A stretch of DNA of 62,359 nucleotides from Nitrospirota bacterium. Its GTDB lineage: Bacteria; Nitrospirota; Thermodesulfovibrionia; Thermodesulfovibrionales; Dissulfurispiraceae. The stretch's first letter is position 1, and every line of letters begins with the position of its first letter. Made by a program: the position numbers and the translations under genes. The stretch covers positions 4,400 through 66,758 of the forward strand of contig JADFXU010000009.1 of the NCBI GenBank assembly GCA_015233365.1, read 5' to 3'. The notes beneath the pieces were generated by a model. That model was not told the origin of the DNA. It made no database searches and saw nothing but the letters and a program-made list of their open reading frames with translations. Positions 33,974-42,116 of the stretch are shown here, in pieces.

Positions 33974-36559
33974 ATGGATAGCAGTGGTAAGTTATCGCGA
34001 AGAGAATTTCTTCAAGTTGCAGGTGCAACAGGAGCCGCCGTAGCGCTGACTGGTTTCCCTTTTCGCAATCTGAAGTCAGTGGCGGCATTTGAACGACATC
34101 CTCAGGAACGTCCTACGTTCCTGATCACAAAAAAGATTCCCCAGGTTTGTGCTCGTGCATGCGAGGTCAATTGTGCCTTCTATGTGGCTGTAGGCACTGA
34201 TCCGAAAACGGGGCTTGAGAGGGCCTTGACTATAGAAGGCATGTCTCAGGATCCGATTGCGCAAGGGAAGTACTGCATTAAAGCCTTAGGCTATGTTGAT
34301 TCGCTTTACGATCCCGACAGGCTTATGGTCACACTGAAAAGGACAAACCCGAAGAAGGGCACTGATTACGATCCGGGCTGGGTGACCGTAAGAACGGACG
34401 ACGCTGTCAAGGAAATAATCAATGTATTTAAAACTCATAAACGGGAAGAGATACTCATCGCATCGCCGGGAGATCCTGCCACGAACAAACTATGCCGTTC
34501 TCTGGGTGTGACGAGAAGTGACCAGCGGACGGAGTGTTTCGGCACCCATTATTATATTAATTGTCTGACTGTAACAAATCCTCCGAACAAATATTACTCC
34601 AGCACCTACACCCCCAGCCATCATGTGCCGGGCTTTGATTTTGATCTTGCCAAGTACCAGATCTGGTTTGGTTTAGACTCTTTTACCAAATGCGGAAAGG
34701 CCGGCCTCATTACCCATTGGGTAGAGTGCAGGAAGAACGGTGGGAAGGTCGTCATGTTTAATCCCGTGCGGACACCGCTGGCTGATAATTTTGCAACTGA
34801 ACTTCATTCGATCAAACCGGGGACCGACCTTGCGGTTGCGCTTGCTATTATGAATGTAATCCTTACAAACAAGAAATATGACCTCGACTTTTTAAAGAAG
34901 TATTCCGATGCTCCGGCACTTGTCGATGAAAAGACAAAGACTGCCATAAAGGCCAAAGACGGGGGCTTTTATGCATGGTGTCTGAACCACAAGCGAGTGG
35001 AGCCGCTCGATATATGCGATGCACCGGCCCTTGAGGGTGGAAGTTTTGCGGTTTCTGTTGACGGACACCGGACGCACGCCAAGCCGGTATTCCAGCTGTT
35101 GCTTGATGCCAACAGTCAATACACGCCTGAATGGGCTGCCCCTCTGAGCGAGGTGCCTGCGGAGGTTATTCGCAGGATCGCGTTGGAACTGGCTGCGGCA
35201 GCGCCCTATGCAATGATCCCGAGCAACAAGCGTGATGCTGCGGGGCCGAACTATGCGAATAGCTGGAGACTTCGCCACGCGATCAGCGTTATAAACACGC
35301 TGATAGGTTCGATCGACCATGAGGGCGGGGTCCTTCTTTTGCATGGCGTAAAGATTCCGTGGCTGGAAGACCTGGCACGTCCTGTGGAGCCGTATCCTCC
35401 GCTGCCTGTCAAACAAGCCGATTTCAGGCACGAGTTCCCGGTAACGAACGACATTTACAGGAACAAGGATTTTTCGGCGCCGGGACATTACGGGATGCTC
35501 GGTTTCGGCCTTTTGAATACTGACACGACCAAAGTGGTGTTCTTCAGGAACCCTCACCGGGGACTTTATGCATTTATTCAGCCCCAGATGGTTGAAAAAG
35601 GCCTCGAAAGGATGGACCTCGTAGTTGACTGGAACCTCTATCTGGATGATATAGGCTACTGGTGTGACTATGTCTTGCCCGCTCCTCATCAGTACGAAGA
35701 ATCCAAACTGGACATACGGTCCTACTATCCGAAGTATGCATGCCTTGTCGGAGGGTCGGCTATTTCCGCTGACCTTCCGGGCGATCAGATAGGATGGGGC
35801 AGCCTGGCAAAGGCAATGGGCATGGCGCTTGCTCCAAAGTACTGGACAACGGACGGGAGCGGCGATCCGAAGAAAGCGGTACCGACTAACATTACGGACG
35901 TTGCCGTAAAGGGTGCCGGTGCTGCTGAAAACACCAAAGAATTTATGAAGAAAGGCGGCTTCTGGATAGATAAGACGCCTTATCAAAATTACAAGCAGAT
36001 ACGTGAGATCGGATACGGCTCTCCCAATAACGGGCGCGTAAGGATGTATATTGACGAGTTTGCACTTGTCAAACATGAGCCTTTGCCGATATGGGCCGCC
36101 CGCTGGACCGCTCCTGAAGGAAAATACAAATTCTCGAAGGTGGTTACAAGAGCTCCATGGATCATGCATGCGGATCCTAACTTTGTAAACAATCCCATTC
36201 TGAAAATCATGACCACAAAAAATTACATGGATTGCGTTTGGATCAACCCTGAAGCTGCCGGACAACTGGGGCTCAAGGAGGGTGATGAGGTCATATTGGA
36301 AAATGACCCCAAATATATGCAGGTTCTTCCCCGGCCGATGAAGGCCAAGCTGCACCTGAGCAAGCGTATTTTAAGGGAAGATTGTGTTCTTATGTTCCAT
36401 GGGTTGGGGCACAGGGCCAGGAACCTGACTGTGGCAAGGGATTGGGCCTATCGCGACGGCGACCTCACTCCCCAGAAGTACCCTGCTATGAGTAAGAAAC
36501 ATGATCCTACCGGTATGGGCTGGGTTGAAGATGTCTATCTGAGCATCAGGAAAGCTTAG
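33974..36559 (+). CDS. Tat-exported molybdopterin oxidoreductase, catalytic subunit (DMSO reductase superfamily)
   Basis: 861 residues. A twin-arginine signal SRREFLQVAGATGAAVALTG (residues 8-27) sends the folded protein to the periplasm. C-x3-C-x3-C-x33-C near residues 58-100 should hold an N-terminal [4Fe-4S] cluster. The body follows the bis-MGD enzyme plan, with VVMFNPVRTPLADNFATELHSIKPGTDLAVALAIMN, RHAISVINTLIGSIDHEGGVLL and the C-terminal dinucleotide-binding domain with WINPEAAGQLGLKEGDEVILEND. The electron acceptor or donor cannot be told; PhsA/PsrA- or ArrA-like enzymes are the nearest architecture, but none fits cleanly. It forms an operon with the Fe-S subunit (12 bp later) and a TorD chaperone. 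Confidence 0.85.
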   Translation: MDSSGKLSRREFLQVAGATGAAVALTGFPFRNLKSVAAFERHPQERPTFLITKKIPQVCARACEVNCAFYVAVGTDPKTGLERALTIEGMSQDPIAQGKYCIKALGYVDSLYDPDRLMVTLKRTNPKKGTDYDPGWVTVRTDDAVKEIINVFKTHKREEILIASPGDPATNKLCRSLGVTRSDQRTECFGTHYYINCLTVTNPPNKYYSSTYTPSHHVPGFDFDLAKYQIWFGLDSFTKCGKAGLITHWVECRKNGGKVVMFNPVRTPLADNFATELHSIKPGTDLAVALAIMNVILTNKKYDLDFLKKYSDAPALVDEKTKTAIKAKDGGFYAWCLNHKRVEPLDICDAPALEGGSFAVSVDGHRTHAKPVFQLLLDANSQYTPEWAAPLSEVPAEVIRRIALELAAAAPYAMIPSNKRDAAGPNYANSWRLRHAISVINTLIGSIDHEGGVLLLHGVKIPWLEDLARPVEPYPPLPVKQADFRHEFPVTNDIYRNKDFSAPGHYGMLGFGLLNTDTTKVVFFRNPHRGLYAFIQPQMVEKGLERMDLVVDWNLYLDDIGYWCDYVLPAPHQYEESKLDIRSYYPKYACLVGGSAISADLPGDQIGWGSLAKAMGMALAPKYWTTDGSGDPKKAVPTNITDVAVKGAGAAENTKEFMKKGGFWIDKTPYQNYKQIREIGYGSPNNGRVRMYIDEFALVKHEPLPIWAARWTAPEGKYKFSKVVTRAPWIMHADPNFVNNPILKIMTTKNYMDCVWINPEAAGQLGLKEGDEVILENDPKYMQVLPRPMKAKLHLSKRILREDCVLMFHGLGHRARNLTVARDWAYRDGDLTPQKYPAMSKKHDPTGMGWVEDVYLSIRKA

Positions 36560-36571
36560 AGGGAGGAAATA

Positions 36572-37147
36572 ATGAAAGAATATGCAATTTTGCTTGACAC
36601 AACATATTGTACAGGATGCAACACATGCGCCTATAAATGCATTCAGGAGTTCAGGGACCAGGACCAGGCTGCGAGCGGCCTTTTCAGGGCTTTTGTTCAG
36701 ATGAACGATGAGGGGATGTATCAGCAAAGGTGCATGCATTGCAAAGACCCTCAATGCGTCAAAGCCTGCACAACAGGCGCTCTTACAACATCCGGGTATG
36801 GCCCCGTACTGTTCGATGCTGCTAAGTGCATCGGAGACAAGAAATGCGTGGCCGCCTGTCCGTTCCACGCCATCCAGTTCAACACCTCTACAGCAAAGAT
36901 CGTCAAATGCAGCATGTGCGCACACCGGTTAAGCCGGGACAAAGAGCCTGCATGTGTGGAGGCATGCCCTTCCGGGGCCTTGCAATTCGGAGAATATGAC
37001 AAGCTTTTGGAAACTGCAAAGACAACTACTTCAAAAGGCAAGCTGCAAATATATGGACTGAAAGAAAACGGCGGGACGCATATGATCATTCTTCTCAAAG
37101 AGGAACCCGGGCGAGTCGGCTATCCGACCGTGGCGGTACTTGCCTAG
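36572..37147 (+). CDS. Four-cluster ferredoxin-like electron-transfer subunit
   Basis: 191 residues of the DmsB/PsrB/NrfC type. Four Cys groups are visible: CTGCNTCAYKC (~13), CMHCKDPQCVKAC (~54), CIGDKKCVAAC (~86) and CSMCAHRLSRDKEPACVEAC (~112). In the third group the second cysteine is replaced by Asp (CIGD instead of the usual CIGC), so that cluster may be Asp-ligated or [3Fe-4S]. It should pass electrons between the catalytic subunit and an unseen partner. No signal peptide, so export would occur by hitchhiking on the Tat signal of the catalytic subunit. GGGAGG precedes the ATG. Confidence 0.9.
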   Translation: MKEYAILLDTTYCTGCNTCAYKCIQEFRDQDQAASGLFRAFVQMNDEGMYQQRCMHCKDPQCVKACTTGALTTSGYGPVLFDAAKCIGDKKCVAACPFHAIQFNTSTAKIVKCSMCAHRLSRDKEPACVEACPSGALQFGEYDKLLETAKTTTSKGKLQIYGLKENGGTHMIILLKEEPGRVGYPTVAVLA

Positions 37148-37169
37148 CGCAGGCCTTTAAACTCATGGT

Positions 37170-37193
37170 GCGGACCGGCGAAAACCGGTCCGC
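37170..37193 (+). other. Strong intercistronic hairpin in the molybdoenzyme operon
   Basis: A perfect 9-bp stem GCGGACCGG / CCGGTCCGC encloses a 6-nt loop CGAAAA. No T run follows, so simple termination is unlikely. It could stabilise the mRNA for the two enzyme subunits relative to the chaperone. Confidence 0.65.
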
Positions 37194-37217
37194 CTTATTC
37201 TCATAGGGGGAAAACAA

Positions 37218-37865
37218 ATGCAAGGATTGGATGAGCAGTTGGAGATAGTGCAATCAAAGGTGACTCTTTATGACTTGTTCGCCCAGGCGCTCAATTATCC
37301 TGACCAGGCGCTTATTGAGCGTCTTGCAAGCGGCGAGTTCGCCGATGTCCTGCGCGCTTCAATGGCGGGGGCGGGGCAGGCCCTGCCGGAAACAGATCTG
37401 AACAGCCTGAAAAGTGAATATTCGGGAAACTCGCGGGAGAGGAGTGAACTGCTCCTGGAACTCGAAAAAGAATACACGAGGATTTTTTTTGCTTCCAAGC
37501 CCCGTCTGGCGTATCTGTTTGAGTCGGTATATAAAGAGGGCAAACTATACCAGGATTCCACCTTTGAAATAGCCGGGCTTTATCATGATGCGGGGCTGAA
37601 GATCGGCGATGCCTTCAGACTTCCCCCGGACCATATAGCGGTGGAATTTGAATTCCTCTCGTTTCTTTGCTTTAAGGAATTGGAAGGGGCAGGCAGTGGT
37701 GACAACGAAACCCGGGAGTACGCAAAAGAATTACAGGGTGAAGTCATAAGCAAGCATCTCGGGCCTTTTGCCCTTGATGTTGCCGAAAGGCTTGAGAAGC
37801 ACGCCGGGACGGTTTTTTACACGACTGTAGCCGATGCAATTCTACAGCATTTCCGCAGCTGGTAG
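37218..37865 (+). CDS. TorD/DmsD-family molybdoenzyme chaperone
   Basis: 215 residues, almost all helical. ELEKEYTRIFFASKPRLAYLFESVYKEGKLYQDSTFEIAGLYHDAGLKIGD and the FRLPPDHIAVEFEFLSFL stretch (P-D-H-x2-E-L/F-E motif) are characteristic. These proteins bind the Tat signal and apo-form of their cognate molybdoenzyme until cofactor loading is complete. Its place as third gene makes the enzyme at 33974 the obvious client. Confidence 0.9.
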   Translation: MQGLDEQLEIVQSKVTLYDLFAQALNYPDQALIERLASGEFADVLRASMAGAGQALPETDLNSLKSEYSGNSRERSELLLELEKEYTRIFFASKPRLAYLFESVYKEGKLYQDSTFEIAGLYHDAGLKIGDAFRLPPDHIAVEFEFLSFLCFKELEGAGSGDNETREYAKELQGEVISKHLGPFALDVAERLEKHAGTVFYTTVADAILQHFRSW

Positions 37866-38000
37866 GATCCAGGCTGTGGCCTAATAGGTTACCTGCTTCT
37901 CCAGGCGTGATAAAAGATTTTCTGTGATAATTGATAGTCAGTATTTACGTTTATAGATGAAGTCAACATAAATACTGCCTCATTATGCATTACGGTCATT

Positions 38001-38501
38001 TTACGCCCAGGGAGTGCCGCCGTCGACTATGCTGTGTTCATCCCACATAAACCAGTTTCCCGTATCCGACATAAACGAGTAGGTATTTTGGAAAATGGCG
38101 AAATGCTGCTCTTCCTCGTGAATGAGTTGTTTAAATAACATCCGTTCTTTTTCTGTTTTCGCTTCCGTCAATGTCTTTTTGTAAAATTCCACTCCCTCTT
38201 TTTCCATGTTCATGGCTATCTTGAAGACTTCAAGTTCATCGACTGAGGCCTCCACCCGTTGCATCATCTCGTCTTTCAGCTCTTCGAATACAGTTTTAAC
38301 GTTTCTCATGGGACTGACGTTATTGATAGTCAAATCCAATCCCCTGAACAGGGTCCTGAGCATTTCGAGGTGTCTTTTTTCGTCTTCGACAACGGAGAGG
38401 AACATTTTCTTTCCAACCGGATGGCTTGTCCTCCCGGCAGCCTCTCCATAAAACTTTATGGCATCGGTTTCCATCCTGATAGATATCTCTATGGCATTCA
38501 T
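38001..38501 (-). CDS. Ferritin-like diiron (rubrerythrin-type) protein
   Basis: 166 residues. A four-helix bundle with carboxylate/His metal ligands: RMETDAIKFYGEAA, VVEDEKRHLEMLR, NMEKEGVEFYKKTL, LIHEEEQHFAIFQN (two E-x2-H motifs and two lone Glu). There is no rubredoxin domain on the same chain, but a separate rubredoxin gene lies 40 bp upstream on the same strand. Together they could form a peroxide-reducing pair equivalent to rubrerythrin. Confidence 0.85.
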   Translation of the reverse strand: MNAIEISIRMETDAIKFYGEAAGRTSHPVGKKMFLSVVEDEKRHLEMLRTLFRGLDLTINNVSPMRNVKTVFEELKDEMMQRVEASVDELEVFKIAMNMEKEGVEFYKKTLTEAKTEKERMLFKQLIHEEEQHFAIFQNTYSFMSDTGNWFMWDEHSIVDGGTPWA

Positions 38502-38541
38502 CTCATCTCCTTAATCAGCGGGATATTAGCGTTGGGTGATT

Positions 38542-38703
38542 TTACGCTATTTTTTCGAAGAGGTCCTTAGTTGCTCCGCAGACGGGGCACGACCAAGTGT
38601 CGGGTATCTTTTCGAAGGGTGTCCCGGCGGCTACTCCGGAATCGGGGTCTCCATACTCGGGATCATAGACATATCCGCATACGCTGCATTTCCACTTTTC
38701 CAT
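38542..38703 (-). CDS. Rubredoxin
   Basis: 53 residues. One-electron Fe(Cys)4 carrier. C6-x2-C9 in [19 protein letters not shown] and C39-x2-C42 in [15 protein letters not shown] are the complete iron site, and the length is normal. GAGGAGGACGTT precedes the ATG. Likely electron donor to the ferritin-like protein encoded just downstream. Confidence 0.94.
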   Translation of the reverse strand: MEKWKCSVCGYVYDPEYGDPDSGVAAGTPFEKIPDTWSCPVCGATKDLFEKIA

Positions 38704-38714
38704 AACGTCCTCCT

Positions 38715-38862
38715 CTTATGCATTATAGCGCCTATAGCGTTCATCGCGTTATAGCGTTGAGACATATTATAAAAATAATTATACACCATGAATCATGAGA
38801 TGGATTATTTTTTTTAACGCTATAACGCTCAACGCTGCACGCTATAACGCTAAGCGTCAATC
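38715..38862 (+). repeat. Short-word repeat facing its inverted copy (GCGTTATAGC family)
   Basis: Words TATAGCGCCTATAGCGTTC and GCGTTATAGCGTTGAG at 38723-38760 face AACGCTATAACGCTCAACGC and ACGCTATAACGCTAAGCG at 38817-38855, separated by an A/T-rich centre. The TAG stop of the corC-like gene (38850-38852) lies in the right-hand words. Same plan as the other tracts with a different word. Confidence 0.6.
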
Positions 38863-40151
38863 TTTTCCATTTTTACTTTTGCGATCCTTTGCGCTACCAT
38901 TTCGAGAATCCTGAGGCGTTTATCATCGAAATCGACCGTGTCGCCTGTTTTCGGAATTCGCTGGAGATTCATCACTATAAATCCTCCGAGCGTCTCGTAT
39001 TCAGGCGATTCTGGAATAGCCATATTATAGTCTTCATTCAGATCACCGACACTGATCGATGCATCGATAATCATGGAGCCGTCCTCAAGCTGTATAACAG
39101 GGCTCTCGGTATCGTATTCATCCCGGATTTCGCCGACTATCTCTTCGAGAAGGTCTTCCAGTGTCACAAGTCCGGAAACAGCGCCATACTCGTCTATGAC
39201 AATTGCCATATGGACTCTCTTCCTTTGCATCTCACGGAGGAGAATACTTATCTTCATGGTTTCGGGGACAAAGTAGGGCGGCTTTATTATCCGGTGAATG
39301 CTGACTTTTCCGGTCTTTGAAAGCAGGTTGTAAAAATCTTTGGCATAAAGAATTCCGCGTATATCATTAATGTCCTTTCCTATGACCGGATATCGCGAGA
39401 ACTTCTCTTCCGAAATGATTTCCTGCACTTTATCCGCCGTCAGTGAGAGGCTTATGATAACCATTTGCGGAGAGGGGATCATGACCTCTTTGACCGAGGT
39501 ATCTGTGAATTCAAACACACTATGGATGAGCTCCTTTTCCGCCGGTTCGAAAACCCCCTGTTCTCCACCCTCTTCCAGCAGGAGTTTTACTTCCTCCTCG
39601 GTAACATATTGCCGCTCCGTAAATGTTTTTCTCTTAAAAGGCATTAATATAATATTGGAGCTGGCGGTCAGGAGGGTGACAAGAACATTTGCGATCTTTG
39701 AAAACCTTTCAATAACCGGCGCAACCCAGAGGCCGACGGCCTCACGGTCTGAAAGCGCCAGAGACTTTGGAATGAGTTCACCGAAGACAAGGAAGAAGAA
39801 TGTTATGACAATGACCACAAACCCGATTGCGATGGCCTCACTTGAGGCTGCAATAAACGGTATCGGCACGTCCTGCAGCAGTGGTTTGATGATCTTGACC
39901 GCTGCTGCACCACCTATAGCCGAGGCGAGGTCCGCTGTAAGGGTTATGCCTATTTGAATAGTTGCCAGGAATCGATCGGGTTTTTCCCTGAGCCTGTAAA
40001 GAATGGCCGCATTCTTGTTACCCTCATCTGCCAACTGTTTGATACGGGACCTGCGGTTGGTCACAACGGCGATCTCAGAGGCCGCAAAAAAACCGTTGAC
40101 AGCAATGCAGACCGCTATAAGCAGTAGCTGTAGCCACTCAGTCGCTAACAT
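38850..40151 (-). CDS. CorC/HlyC-type membrane protein (DUF21-CBS-CorC_HlyC)
   Basis: 433 residues. A DUF21 membrane domain with about four helices (residues 1-190), a tandem CBS pair (~205-325: DTSVKEVMIPSPQMVIISLS, FSRYPVIGKDINDIRGILYAKD, HMAIVIDEYGAVSGLVTLEDLLEEIVGEI) and a CorC_HlyC FAD-like C-terminal domain (~345-430). Relatives act in Mg2+/Co2+ efflux. The older name hemolysin is probably misleading. No partner gene adjoins it. Confidence 0.92.
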   Translation of the reverse strand: MLATEWLQLLLIAVCIAVNGFFAASEIAVVTNRRSRIKQLADEGNKNAAILYRLREKPDRFLATIQIGITLTADLASAIGGAAAVKIIKPLLQDVPIPFIAASSEAIAIGFVVIVITFFFLVFGELIPKSLALSDREAVGLWVAPVIERFSKIANVLVTLLTASSNIILMPFKRKTFTERQYVTEEEVKLLLEEGGEQGVFEPAEKELIHSVFEFTDTSVKEVMIPSPQMVIISLSLTADKVQEIISEEKFSRYPVIGKDINDIRGILYAKDFYNLLSKTGKVSIHRIIKPPYFVPETMKISILLREMQRKRVHMAIVIDEYGAVSGLVTLEDLLEEIVGEIRDEYDTESPVIQLEDGSMIIDASISVGDLNEDYNMAIPESPEYETLGGFIVMNLQRIPKTGDTVDFDDKRLRILEMVAQRIAKVKMEKIDA

Positions 40152-40300
40152 TTAGCTCGAAATACCCCTAATGAGAGAAAAATGCGAAGTTCGCACAATT
40201 ATGATCCCTGCACGTAAGGTTCAGGTCTATACGAGACCATTATATCATTTTTTGTAAATGACATCATCCCTAAAGACCGCTGCCTCTGTCTTTACCTCTT

Positions 40301-41542
40301 CTAAGGATCAACTGTAAGGATTGTTCTCACAATCTCGGGGTGATGGGCAATCAGTCTCAGCTCATCATCGGTAAGCGGTTTTTGAGTATGAAGGTTTGCA
40401 TACTGCGCCAGCTCCAGTATTCTCCTGGCCTCGTTGTCGTCGTGAAATTCTATGCCCAGCTTGGCGTACACGTGCCTGAACCCTTTTATGCCGCCGTATT
40501 CGCCTGTAGTGATAACCCTTCCTGTCTCGGTGAGTTCGGGTTCTCCCCTGCCGACGTCCTCGGGGTCGTATAATTCATAATTTCTCCTGTCTTTCAGAGC
40601 GCCGTCGGCATGAATGCCGGATTCATGCGCAAAGGCGTTTGCGCCTACACCCGGTTGCCCGATGGGGATGGGGAGGTTGAAGGCATAGGACGCGTACTTG
40701 GCAATCTTCCATGATTTTTTCAGATCAACATGCTCGTCAAGAGGCACCTTGTCTTTCAGCACATGCGAGAACTTCAATGCAAGTATGGTGGACACCAGGT
40801 CGCAGTTTCCCGCACGCTCACCATAGCCGTTTATCGTTGTGTTGATGTATGAGTCAACGCCCGCCTCCAGCGCGCCCTGCGCCCCGGCAACGGAAACGGC
40901 CTCTCCCATACCGAGGTCGTTGTGGCAGTGCATTTCAACAGGAAATTTGGTTGCCAGCGACAGAGCCTTTATCCTGTCATATATCGTAATGGGGTCGTCT
41001 GCACCGAGAGTGTCGCAGTACCTGAACCTGTCCGCGCCTGTCTCCTTGGCCATGACGGCAAACTCAATCAGCCGATCGAGATCGGTCCTGGATGCGTCTT
41101 CCGCATTAAGACCTATTGTCACAGCGCCGAGTTCTTTTGCAAGTTTAAGAGCTTCTGAAACCGTTTTTACTACATCCTTCCAGGTTTTCCTTCCCTGGAA
41201 TTTCCCCTGCAGCATGACCTCCGAGGTCGACATCGATATGTTCAGGTGTTTTATCTCAGGGCAATTCTTAAAAGTAAGCTTCACGTCTTCGGGGACCGCG
41301 CGGCACCAGCCTTCCAGGTGTGTTCTCTTTATCACTCCTTCTTTGGCAAGCATGAGATTGGCATTGATATAGTTGAGCTCATGCTTCAGTGTGGGAAAAC
41401 CGATCTCGCTCTGGTAAATACCCATTTCATCGAGATAAATGTTCAGCATGGTCTTTGACAGTTTGGGCAGCAGGATTCTTGATGTCTGTACCCCGTCTCT
41501 ATTTGTAACATCAATTAAATAGACTTTGTTATTGTTGCTCAT
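40301..41542 (-). CDS. Homocitrate/Re-citrate synthase-like acyltransferase (LeuA superfamily)
   Basis: 413 residues. A DRE-TIM metallolyase barrel: LIDVTNRDGVQTSRI replaces the common DTTLRDGEQ opening but keeps the metal Asp and catalytic Arg, and MHCHNDLGMGEA supplies the two His metal ligands. INGYGERAGNCDLV and FAHESGIHADGALKD are also family-typical. It condenses acetyl-CoA with a 2-oxo acid. Candidate products are homocitrate, isopropylmalate/citramalate or, given the odd opening, (R)-specific citrate. It lacks the LeuA allosteric domain. It lies upstream of nothing branched-chain-specific but follows ilvB-ilvN on the same strand (80 bp gap). Confidence 0.78.
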   Translation of the reverse strand: MSNNNKVYLIDVTNRDGVQTSRILLPKLSKTMLNIYLDEMGIYQSEIGFPTLKHELNYINANLMLAKEGVIKRTHLEGWCRAVPEDVKLTFKNCPEIKHLNISMSTSEVMLQGKFQGRKTWKDVVKTVSEALKLAKELGAVTIGLNAEDASRTDLDRLIEFAVMAKETGADRFRYCDTLGADDPITIYDRIKALSLATKFPVEMHCHNDLGMGEAVSVAGAQGALEAGVDSYINTTINGYGERAGNCDLVSTILALKFSHVLKDKVPLDEHVDLKKSWKIAKYASYAFNLPIPIGQPGVGANAFAHESGIHADGALKDRRNYELYDPEDVGRGEPELTETGRVITTGEYGGIKGFRHVYAKLGIEFHDDNEARRILELAQYANLHTQKPLTDDELRLIAHHPEIVRTILTVDP

Positions 41543-41622
41543 TTTCCTCCCCTATATTTTCGAAATGGATAATTGGATATGTGTTACGAGTGTGAAGAGA
41601 CCTTATATGTTTTTTTTACCCG

Positions 41623-42114
41623 TCACGCTTTACGCTTTGTTGTTTCCCGTGCAATGGCAACCTTTCCGGTCCTCACGAATTCCTTGATCCCCATTGGTCT
41701 CATGATCTCGATAAACGCCTCTATCTTTTTCTCGTCCCCCGTAATCTCGATGGTATAAGTGTTCTGACTCGAATCCACTATTCTCCCCCTGAATATTTCG
41801 GCCGTCCGCAGCACTTCGGCCTTGAATTCCTGGCGCGGGGACACTTTAATCAGCACCATCTCTCTTTCAACGTGGTCCAGCTCAGTGAGGTCCGTAACTT
41901 TTATGACATCGATCAGTTTATTAAGTTGTTTTGATATCTGCTCGATAATCCAGTCGTCACCCTTGGTAACTATCGTCATTACAGATACCTGGGGATCGAT
42001 GGTCTCTCCCACCGAGAGGCTTTCTATATTGTATCCCCTGCCGCTGAAGAGTCCGGAAACTCTCGAAAGAACGCCGAATTTATTTTCAACAAGCACTGAT
42101 ATAGTATGTCGCAT
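41623..42114 (-). CDS. ilvN: Acetolactate synthase small (regulatory) subunit
   Basis: 163 residues. An N-terminal ACT domain ([36 protein letters not shown]) that senses valine, and a C-terminal ALS_ss domain ([31 protein letters not shown]). It begins 2 nt after ilvB. Its last codons (TTKRKA, then TGA) fall in an AGCGTAAAGCGT word repeat, so the extreme C-terminus is probably repeat-derived. Confidence 0.95.
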   Translation of the reverse strand: MRHTISVLVENKFGVLSRVSGLFSGRGYNIESLSVGETIDPQVSVMTIVTKGDDWIIEQISKQLNKLIDVIKVTDLTELDHVEREMVLIKVSPRQEFKAEVLRTAEIFRGRIVDSSQNTYTIEITGDEKKIEAFIEIMRPMGIKEFVRTGKVAIARETTKRKA

Positions 42115-42116
42115 AG

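Noticed and set aside
34892-36355. 487-codon open frame antisense to the molybdoenzyme gene
   Set aside because: Lies wholly within the well-supported catalytic subunit; composition mirrors its codons and no recognisable domain or Shine-Dalgarno is present.
37170-37193. Calling the hairpin between the Fe-S subunit and torD a terminator
   Set aside because: No T run follows the stem, and the chaperone gene downstream clearly belongs with the enzyme.
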